Source: Planctomycetia bacterium (lineage in GTDB: Bacteria; Planctomycetota; Phycisphaerae; Phycisphaerales; SM1A02). From it: a DNA stretch of 10,082 nt. The translations under genes were made by a program, and so were the position numbers. The notes below the pieces were generated by a model that saw only the letters and a program-made list of their open reading frames with translations, was not told the DNA's origin and made no database searches. Location: contig JAACEA010000068.1 of the NCBI GenBank assembly GCA_009936695.1, positions 1 to 10,082 on the forward strand, written 5' to 3'. Of this stretch, positions 1 to 5,646 are shown piece by piece; positions within the stretch are counted from its first letter, which is position 1, and the number at the start of each line of letters is the position of its first letter.

Positions 1-320
1 CCTTCGTCGAGACGGGAGACGTCGAGTCGCCGCGCCTCCACCCGTCGTCCGTCGGCGTCGACCAGGACTTCGACCGGAACACCGCCTCGTCGGGACTCGA
101 CCCGTGCGAACTGGACCAGCATCGAAAGTCGGTCTTCGAGGAAGGCGGCCTGCCGTCGCTCCAGTTCACCGAGCGTGAACGGCACGACGATCGCCCCCGC
201 CGCCAGAAGGATCGATATGACCACGAGAATCTCGAGCAGGGTGAGGCCGCGGCGGACCGCGGCGGTTCCGCGGTCAGCTGCCGCTCGGAGAGAAGTCGCT
301 GAAGTCGTCGAGCGGCTCAC
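1..320 (-). CDS. GspH-like minor pseudopilin, 3' end cut by window edge
   Basis: About 106 residues are visible and the C-terminus lies beyond position 1. Reading the minus strand gives a basic leader ending VRRG, then LTLLEILVVISILLAAGAIV. This is a type IV prepilin signal: cleavage after Gly25, Glu at mature position +5 and a hydrophobic helix. The stretch VQFARVESRRGGVPVEVLVD about 45 residues later resembles the GspH/FimT pattern, in which a helix is followed by a beta strand. Such proteins are minor components at the tip of the type II secretion pseudopilus in the inner membrane and periplasm. No ATG lies in a suitable place. I chose the GTG at 320, which overlaps gspG by 47 bp; a second in-frame GTG at 329 is equally possible, and neither has a clear ribosome binding site, so translation may be coupled to gspG. 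It could also be GspI or another minor pseudopilin; the missing C-terminus would decide. Confidence 0.78.
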   Translation of the reverse strand, partial: MSRSTTSATSLRAAADRGTAAVRRGLTLLEILVVISILLAAGAIVVPFTLGELERRQAAFLEDRLSMLVQFARVESRRGGVPVEVLVDADGRRVEARRLDVSRLDE

Positions 321-786
321 CGTCGGCACCGGACTTGCCGTCGTTGCTGGTGATGTCGTCATCGGTGCCCTCCTCCTTGTCGGGTCCGATCGAGACGATG
401 TCGTAGGCGACGCCCTCGATCTCGGAGGGATTTCGATAAATCCACTCGTTGCCCCACAGGTCGGTCGTGTTCGGCTCCTTCAGGTAGGGGCCGCCCCAAC
501 GCGCGAGCTCCTCTTCATCCTCGACCTGCTCCTTGTCCCAGAGCACGACGAGGCCCTCTTCCTCGGAGGGGTATCGCTTCATCTCGACCTTGTACTGCTC
601 GAGGGCGCGGTTGAAGGCCTGGATCTGCGCCTGCACCAGCGACTTGTCGGCCTTTTCACTCGCCCCCAGCACGTTGACGAGCACGAGACCGCCGATCGCG
701 AGAATGATCCCGATGACGATCAGGAGTTCCAGGATCGTGAAGGCTCGGCGGAGGACCGGGCGGGGGCGTCGAATGGTTCGGGACAT
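274..786 (-). CDS. gspG: Type II secretion major pseudopilin GspG
   Basis: This 170-residue protein is the main subunit of the periplasmic pseudopilus that drives type II secretion. The prepilin motif is RRA15|F16TILE, with Glu20 as the mature +5 residue and a hydrophobic helix to about residue 40. The GspG body follows: an amphipathic helix (AQIQAFNRALEQYK), RYPSEEEGL at 71-79, WGGPYLKEP at 97-105, DLWGNEW at 109-115 and YDIVSIGPDKEEGTDDDI at 128-145. The last segment corresponds to the calcium-binding loop of the family. The ATG at 786 was preferred to an in-frame upstream codon at 903 because it gives a normal 15-residue leader and has an AAGGA site 8-10 bases upstream. Two oddities: Ala rather than Gly precedes the cleavage site, and about 25 acidic and Ser/Gly-rich residues follow the usual C-terminus. 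The gene lies 137 bp after gspF and overlaps the next pseudopilin gene. Confidence 0.95.
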   Translation of the reverse strand: MSRTIRRPRPVLRRAFTILELLIVIGIILAIGGLVLVNVLGASEKADKSLVQAQIQAFNRALEQYKVEMKRYPSEEEGLVVLWDKEQVEDEEELARWGGPYLKEPNTTDLWGNEWIYRNPSEIEGVAYDIVSIGPDKEEGTDDDITSNDGKSGADGEPLDDFSDFSPSGS

Positions 787-794
787 CTTTGGGA

Positions 795-801
795 TCCTTC
801 C
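795..801 (-). promoter_or_regulatory. Ribosome binding site of gspG
   Basis: The minus strand reads GGAAGGA followed by 8 bases and then the ATG at 786. This is a good Shine-Dalgarno match and fixes the gspG start at 786 rather than at upstream codons of the same frame. Confidence 0.7.
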
Positions 802-816
802 ATGCTTCCAAGTCGG

Positions 817-834
817 CCGGTGGCGTTCCACCGG
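817..834 (-). other. Small hairpin in the gspF-gspG intergenic leader
   Basis: In the 137-bp gap between gspF and gspG the minus strand reads CCGGTGG, the loop AACG, then CCACCGG: a perfect 7-bp GC-rich stem 15 bases upstream of the gspG ribosome binding site. A second short palindrome, CCTCCGGAGG, lies at 876-885. No T-run follows either, so they are not typical intrinsic terminators. They could protect a processed gspG message, which is needed in larger amounts than gspF, but a 7-bp stem is expected by chance about once in a window this size. I see no convincing promoter in the gap. Confidence 0.35.
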
Positions 835-923
835 AAGTGCCCTCTGCAGGGGGTCGGCAAAGTCTACCGCCCCAGCCTCCGGAGGTTTCGATTCCGGCCC
901 CACGGACGTCGAGGGTCGCCGGT

Positions 924-2108
924 TCAGTCGATCTGGGAACTCAAGGACATCATCGGCACGACGAGGGCCAGGAAGATGAACATCACGGCCCCGGCGAGGA
1001 CCAGCAGCATCGCCGGCTCCATCAGTTTGAGCATCGTTCCGAGAATCCGGTCGGTCCGACGCTCCGCATTCCGGGCGATTCCGACCAGCACCACCGGGAG
1101 GTTGTTCGCGCTTTCACCGACCGAGATCATCTCGACCACCTCCTCGCCGAAGAGCCCGCTCTGCTCCAGCGGCCGGGCCAGCGACTCCCCGCCGCCGACC
1201 GCCTCCGCAGCGGCATCGATCGCATCTGCGAGGAGGGGATTGCCCGCCGCCTCGCGACTGATCCTCATCGACGCCAGCAGGGGAATCCCGTTGGCGAGCA
1301 GGGTTCCGAGCATCCGGGTGAATCGGGCGACCGCCATGGTGCGGACCAGGTCGCCGACCAGCGGAAGCCGCAACTGCAATCTCGCCGCGTGATGTCGGAC
1401 GCCGGGCCGGTCACGGACCAGGATCCAGCCCACCACGCCGGCAACCAGCCCCACCACCGCGAGCGGCCACCACCCCGTGACGAGATCGGACATCCCGAGG
1501 AGCATGCGGGTCGCGAGGGGAAGCTCCATCTCGCCGAAGAAGTCCTGGAACTTCGGAACGAAGAGCACCAGCGCCGCCACGATCACGCCGACCCCGACGA
1601 GGAGGAGGATCACGGGGTAGATCATGTTTCCAAGGACCGTCGCCCGTCGCTCCGCCTGATGCTCGAGAAAGGTCGAGAGCTCCGAGAGCACCTCTTCGAG
1701 GAATCCCCCCCGCTCTCCGGCCTGCACCATCGCGATGTGGATCTCCGGGAATCCCCCGATCGAACGCATGGAGTCCGCGAGCCGCTCGCCTTCCGAGACC
1801 CGCTCCGCGATCCCCGCCATCGCCGCAGCGAGTCGCGGATCGCTCTTGCCTCGAGCGACCAGGCCGAGCGATCGAAGCAACGGCACCCCCGCATTCAGCA
1901 GATCGGCGAGCTGGCCGTAGGCGCCTGCGAGTCGTCGGTCGGAGAGTCTTCGTCGGCCACGCGTCGCGACCGCCGCCTCGCGGACGGCGATCGGCGTGAG
2001 TCCGCGGGACTGGAGTTCGGAGACGATGGCGGCGCGGTTCGTCGCCTCCTGTCGTCCGTCGACTCGCTTCCCGCCGTCATCCCTGGCCTGATACGTGAAG
2101 ACCGCCAT
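924..2108 (-). CDS. gspF: Type II secretion inner-membrane platform protein GspF
   Basis: This 394-residue protein belongs to the GspF/PilC family, the polytopic inner-membrane platform that couples the GspE ATPase to pseudopilus assembly. It opens with the family signature MAVFTYQARDDGGKRVDGRQ. Two related cytoplasmic helical domains follow, each leading into a membrane stretch: roughly residues 62-160, with helices near 161-185 and 212-231, and roughly 262-355, with a final helix near 362-386. Conserved landmarks are LNAGVPLLRSL (71-81), AMVQAGERGGFLEEVL (126-141), RMLGTLLANGIPLL (265-278) and the C-terminal LVVPMMSLSSQ. Length is normal. The start at 2108 is preferred because it matches the family N-terminus; an in-frame ATG at 2132 would add MPPARVVG. 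Both ATGs sit in the arms of an inverted repeat (2101-2138). The gene lies 48 bp after the PEP-CTERM-like gene; its usual partner gspE is not in the window. Confidence 0.95.
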   Translation of the reverse strand: MAVFTYQARDDGGKRVDGRQEATNRAAIVSELQSRGLTPIAVREAAVATRGRRRLSDRRLAGAYGQLADLLNAGVPLLRSLGLVARGKSDPRLAAAMAGIAERVSEGERLADSMRSIGGFPEIHIAMVQAGERGGFLEEVLSELSTFLEHQAERRATVLGNMIYPVILLLVGVGVIVAALVLFVPKFQDFFGEMELPLATRMLLGMSDLVTGWWPLAVVGLVAGVVGWILVRDRPGVRHHAARLQLRLPLVGDLVRTMAVARFTRMLGTLLANGIPLLASMRISREAAGNPLLADAIDAAAEAVGGGESLARPLEQSGLFGEEVVEMISVGESANNLPVVLVGIARNAERRTDRILGTMLKLMEPAMLLVLAGAVMFIFLALVVPMMSLSSQID

Positions 2109-2138
2109 GCCCACCACTCTAGCGGGGGGCATGGCGGT
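2101..2138 (-). promoter_or_regulatory. 12-bp inverted repeat enclosing the gspF start codon
   Basis: Positions 2101-2112 (ACCGCCATGCCC) and 2127-2138 (GGGCATGGCGGT) are perfect reverse complements separated by 14 bases. In the minus-strand mRNA they would form a 12-bp GC-rich hairpin. The 3' arm contains the gspF ATG at 2108 and the 5' arm contains the alternative in-frame ATG at 2132, so both candidate starts would be base-paired. The 14-base loop holds the only weak Shine-Dalgarno-like bases (GAGTGG). The upstream gene stops at 2157, 18 bases before the hairpin. No T-run follows, so it does not look like a terminator. Translational control is inferred. Confidence 0.6.
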
Positions 2139-2156
2139 TTCGCGACGGAACCCGAT

Positions 2157-3032
2157 TCATCGTCGACGACGACGAATGAGGGCGGCGGCGCCGAACACGG
2201 CGGGGAGCATCGCCGGTCCGGGAACCACCTGCTGGGAACCGGCGATCTCGTAGCCGATGCTGACGGAGATCCACTCCGGCGTCGGCGAGACTTCGTTCAA
2301 CCGGAGTTGGAATCCGGAGAGGTCGATGGACGGAAGGAGAATCCCGCCATCGTGGCCCGGCTTCCGGATCTCGTCGGTGGGCGACTTGACCTCGAACACG
2401 GGGCCGTCGTCCTCGACGTCGCCCGGATCACCACCCGGGTCACCACCCGGATCACCGCCGTCCCCCGGATCCCCACCGCCGCCGCTCGAATCGTCCTCGC
2501 CACCCGGATCGCCGGCCGGGGGCCAACCGTCGAAATGCATGGTCAGCGAACCGGAATCACCCAGCGCCACCCACCAGGGCGAATGGTCACCGCCGCCGTA
2601 CTCCATGTCGAGGGTGTCGACCTCCGACGCGAGCTGTCCACTGGTGAAGTCCTGATAGAGCGGATTCGGGCCCTCGTAGGCGTAGGTCGTCGAAATGCCG
2701 TCCGGTCGCCCGGCCACCGCGAAGAGGTCGATGTCCGCGCCGGGACTCGAACCCGCGACGTAGGAGTTCTCTCCGGTGTCCTGGATTCGGATCCACGCGA
2801 TCGATCCCATGTCCATCCGCGAGAAGAGCGTGCCGAGATCGACGGTGGCGACGGTTCGAAGGTGCTGTACACCGTCGATGTCGGTGCCCATCAGATCCCC
2901 GTGTGATCCGTCGTAGGTGTAGTCGCTGGTTTCGCCGTTGAAACGGATTCGACCGAGGTCGAGCTCGATCACGTCCGCGGCGGCGACCGAAGCGGGCAGG
3001 CTGCACAACAGAACAAAGGTGCTGATCTTCAT
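2157..3032 (-). CDS. Secreted PEP-CTERM-like (exosortase-sorted) protein with Gly/Asp/Pro linker
   Basis: I do not recognise the main domain. The 291-residue protein has a Sec signal peptide (MKISTFVLLCSLPASVAAAD, likely cut after the Ala-rich end). A region of about 150 residues follows, rich in Asp, Gly and Tyr and looking beta-stranded, with WIRIQDTGENSYVAG near 80-94 and SPWWVALGDSGSLTMHFDG near 151-169. Residues 171-210 are a low-complexity DPGG linker with an acidic end. A second segment (about 211-262) ends in WISVSIGYEI. The C-terminus is VVPGPAMLPAVFGAAALIRRRRR: a VPGP motif, a short hydrophobic helix and five arginines, which is the tripartite layout of PEP-CTERM signals cut by exosortases. 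The protein is therefore probably exported and then processed at the inner membrane for release or surface attachment. The ATG at 3032 is favoured over upstream codons by the signal peptide and by AAGGAAA 8 bases before it. It lies directly upstream of gspF; whether it shares a transcript or a pathway with it is inference. Confidence 0.82.
   Translation of the reverse strand: MKISTFVLLCSLPASVAAADVIELDLGRIRFNGETSDYTYDGSHGDLMGTDIDGVQHLRTVATVDLGTLFSRMDMGSIAWIRIQDTGENSYVAGSSPGADIDLFAVAGRPDGISTTYAYEGPNPLYQDFTSGQLASEVDTLDMEYGGGDHSPWWVALGDSGSLTMHFDGWPPAGDPGGEDDSSGGGGDPGDGGDPGGDPGGDPGDVEDDGPVFEVKSPTDEIRKPGHDGGILLPSIDLSGFQLRLNEVSPTPEWISVSIGYEIAGSQQVVPGPAMLPAVFGAAALIRRRRR
2422..2457 (-). repeat. Three 12-bp tandem units coding the G-D-P-G linker
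   Basis: On the plus strand the units are CCCGGATCACCA, CCCGGGTCACCA and CCCGGATCACCG, differing by one base each. They encode three Gly-Asp-Pro-Gly repeats, and degenerate copies of the same peptide occur on both sides (about 2458-2520). In-frame 12-bp units mean that slippage would change the linker length without breaking the protein. Confidence 0.8.
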
Positions 3033-3291
3033 GTCTTCGATTTCCTTGCGTCGTCTCTCTCGAATCCGATCCGGACCACAGGTGCCCGCATCCATTGACG
3101 ACATGACAAGGGTGCCCCGCGGGAATCGCGAGGCAAGCGCCGGACACGCCAGAGATCAGGCGGACGCGCGGCGGTGCGGGATGTGCGGATCGGCGCGGCG
3201 TCGCCTGCACGAATGCGCCGGTCCTGCGGTCTGTCACAAGGGGTGAAGACCGATATCCGATCGCCGAATCACGATGCTCACGCGTCTCGGA
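3033..3291 (-). other. 259-bp intergenic region upstream of the PEP-CTERM-like gene
   Basis: This is the longest gap in the window. The only clear signal is the AAGGAAA ribosome binding site at 3041-3047 for the gene starting at 3032. I found no T-tailed hairpin to terminate the peptidase transcript and no convincing sigma-70 promoter. A TTGTCA at about 3103-3108 (minus strand) resembles a -35 box but has no -10 partner at proper spacing. The gap size suggests a separate transcription start here, which is inference. Confidence 0.4.
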
Positions 3292-5610
3292 TCATTCCGC
3301 AGACCGCGGGCCGGGCGCGAGGTTGCGGTGCCACCAGCGAAGCATCGAGTTTCGAAGGTGCCGGGTGGTCCCCGCGCCTTCATGGATTCCGTGGCTTCGG
3401 TTGGGATAGGACAACTGGTCGAACGGCTTGCCGTACCGGACCAGTTCGTCGACCAGGGCTTCGAGGTTCTGGTAGTGGCAGTTGTCGTCGCCGGTGCCAT
3501 AGACGAGCAGCACCGGATCTTCGAGTCCCGCCGCGTGATGGATCGGCGAGCCCGCCCGATAGCCCTCGGGATTGGCCTGCGGCGTGTTCATGAAACGTTC
3601 CTGGTAGATCGTGTCGTAGAACCGCTGATCGGAGACGAAGGCCACGGCGATTCCCGCCGCGTAGAGCTCGGGGTGACGGAACAACGCGTTCAACGTCATC
3701 GACCCGCCACCCGACCACCCCCAGCTGCCCACCCGTTCGGGATCGAGCCAGTCGTGGGTCGCGAGCAGCGCCCGGACCGCGTCCGCCTGATCCTGCGACG
3801 CGAGCACGCCGACCTCGCCGTAGACGCTCTTCCGCCACGCCCGTCCCTTGGGCGCGGGCGTGCCGCGGTTGTCGACGCTCGCGACCACGTATCCCCGTTC
3901 GGCCAGCAGTCGATGCCAGAGATTGCCGCCATCCCATCGATCGTTCACGGTGGTGGCCGCGGGCTCCCCGTAGACGTACATCAACAAGGGCCAGCGCCCC
4001 GCGTCGGGATCGAAGTCCGGGGGGAACATCATCCAACCGTCGAGCGTGGTCCCGTCGGGGAGTTCGACCTCGAAGAACGAACGCTCGACCGGCGAAAGCC
4101 CTTCGATCTTCGCCGCGAGCCCTTCGTTGCGGACGGCGGGAAAGTGATCGACGACCTCGTGCCCGGGAAGTCGCACCAGCTCGACCTGCGGCGGCACCGT
4201 GCTCGACGACCAGCGGTGGATCGCGAAGCGACCGTCGCCGGAGATCTGGTAGTCGTGCCAGCCCGGCTGGTCCGCCGGGGTCACGCGCCGGGGCTCGCCG
4301 CCCGAGAGCGACTGCACGTGCAGGTATCGCCGGGTGGGATCGTCGGGGGCGGCGAGGAACCAGAGCCGATCACCGACCGGATCGATCTTGAGCACGGACG
4401 TCACGTCCTCGGGTCGCGGGGTGAGACAGATCGGTTCCCCACCGTCGCGATCGACGATCCAGACCTGCCGCCACCCGCCACGCTCGCTCGTCCACGTGAA
4501 CCGCCGGCCGTCCTCGTCGAGCCAGACCACGTCGTCGCAGACCTCGACCCAGGCGCCGTCGCGATCCTCGAACACCACCCGGGGATTCCAGTCGACGGGA
4601 TCGACGTCGAGCACGGTCACGGTGTCCTGTCGTCGATTGACCCGCTGGATCAGCAGATGGCCGTCGGGCGTCCATTCCATGCGGGCGACGTAGTCGTCGC
4701 GCAGATCGCCGGGAAGATCGAGCCAGCGGACGTCGCCACCCGGACCGATGCGCTCACGGCCGGTCGCGGCGGCAGGGTCGCGAACCACGTCGACGATGCC
4801 GACCCGGCACTTGGGATTGGTGGTGCCCGCCTTGGGGTAGTGGATCCACTTGATGTCGGGATACGGACCGGCCACCAGATCCACCAGCGGAAAGCGTTCG
4901 ACTCCGTCGTCGTCGATCTGCCAGAACGCGATCCGTCGCCCGTCCGGACTCCAGCGGAATCCGTCACGAAGCGACCACTCCTCCTCGTAGACCCAGTCGA
5001 AGGTTCCGTTGATGCGGGTCGCCGATCCGTCGGTGGTCAGCGGCACCGGAGCGCCACCGTCGAGCGACTCGACCCAGAGATCGTTTCGATGCACGAACGC
5101 GACCGCGTCGCCGGACGGGGAGAACTTCGCGAACTGGAACCAGGTCCGCTCCAGGTCCCCGCCGATCCGTCGAAACGAATCGTCGGCGAGGTCGAGCACC
5201 CAGAAGTCCCCGCGGGAATGCTGTCGCCAGACCCGTCGGGTGTTCGTAAACACGAGCAGCTTCCGGCCATCATCGGACCACCGGTAGTCCGCGATCGGAA
5301 TCGAACGCGACGCACCCGCGGGCGTCAGGCTGGCCGCCGGCACGAGCACCGTTCGTCGTCCGGTTTCAGGGTCGTATCGGGCGATCTCCGACTGGCCGTC
5401 GTCGTCGCGTTCGAGCACGGTGTAGCCGCCGTCCTCCAACCACCGGACCGGACCGAAGCCCTCCGCCGAGAACTCGCCGGATCCGTAGATCCGCTCGACG
5501 GTGAGCGGCCCGGACGGGTCCTGGCCTCGAGCATCGCCGGACACGACTCCGAGGAGGACGGGGACCACGGCGAGCCATGCGGCGAGGAAGCGGTGACGGG
5601 ATTCAAGCAT
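3292..5610 (-). CDS. Secreted dipeptidyl peptidase IV-type serine peptidase (S9 family)
   Basis: This 772-residue exopeptidase of the DPP-IV branch of prolyl oligopeptidases removes N-terminal dipeptides, typically X-Pro or X-Ala. An N-terminal signal peptide (hydrophobic stretch about 9-24, then DARGQ) directs it to the periplasm or outside. Residues about 60-490 form the beta-propeller (PF00930), with repeated strands such as YRWSDDGRKLLVF and RWSPDGRRIAFW, and contain DWVYEEE (205-211), the double-glutamate motif that grips the substrate amino terminus. Residues about 530-765 form the alpha/beta hydrolase domain (PF00326). Its landmarks are Tyr547 (VYGEP, oxyanion hole), Ser633 (GWSGG, nucleophile), Asp708 and Asn710 (GTGDDN) and His740 (RSHGI). 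All catalytic residues are present, so it should be active. The ATG at 5610 gives the signal peptide; its ribosome binding site is weak. It starts 36 bp after clpB, close enough for co-transcription. A peptide-scavenging role is inferred. Confidence 0.95.
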   Translation of the reverse strand: MLESRHRFLAAWLAVVPVLLGVVSGDARGQDPSGPLTVERIYGSGEFSAEGFGPVRWLEDGGYTVLERDDDGQSEIARYDPETGRRTVLVPAASLTPAGASRSIPIADYRWSDDGRKLLVFTNTRRVWRQHSRGDFWVLDLADDSFRRIGGDLERTWFQFAKFSPSGDAVAFVHRNDLWVESLDGGAPVPLTTDGSATRINGTFDWVYEEEWSLRDGFRWSPDGRRIAFWQIDDDGVERFPLVDLVAGPYPDIKWIHYPKAGTTNPKCRVGIVDVVRDPAAATGRERIGPGGDVRWLDLPGDLRDDYVARMEWTPDGHLLIQRVNRRQDTVTVLDVDPVDWNPRVVFEDRDGAWVEVCDDVVWLDEDGRRFTWTSERGGWRQVWIVDRDGGEPICLTPRPEDVTSVLKIDPVGDRLWFLAAPDDPTRRYLHVQSLSGGEPRRVTPADQPGWHDYQISGDGRFAIHRWSSSTVPPQVELVRLPGHEVVDHFPAVRNEGLAAKIEGLSPVERSFFEVELPDGTTLDGWMMFPPDFDPDAGRWPLLMYVYGEPAATTVNDRWDGGNLWHRLLAERGYVVASVDNRGTPAPKGRAWRKSVYGEVGVLASQDQADAVRALLATHDWLDPERVGSWGWSGGGSMTLNALFRHPELYAAGIAVAFVSDQRFYDTIYQERFMNTPQANPEGYRAGSPIHHAAGLEDPVLLVYGTGDDNCHYQNLEALVDELVRYGKPFDQLSYPNRSHGIHEGAGTTRHLRNSMLRWWHRNLAPGPRSAE

Positions 5611-5646
5611 GCCTGCAGCCTAGCCGCTGGGCCGCCCCGCACCGGC

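Noticed and set aside
175..1392. A 405-codon open frame on the plus strand over gspG
   Set aside because: It is antisense in register to gspG with no recognisable domain, and the GspG motifs on the minus strand are decisive.
2422..2472. CRISPR-like or mobile repeat
   Set aside because: The units are 12 bp, directly adjacent without spacers, and in frame inside a coding sequence; they encode a peptide linker.
789..2906. A 705-codon open frame on the plus strand over gspF and the PEP-CTERM-like gene
   Set aside because: It is in codon register with both genes, so it is the same kind of shadow, and its translation is low-complexity Arg/His/Asp-rich sequence.
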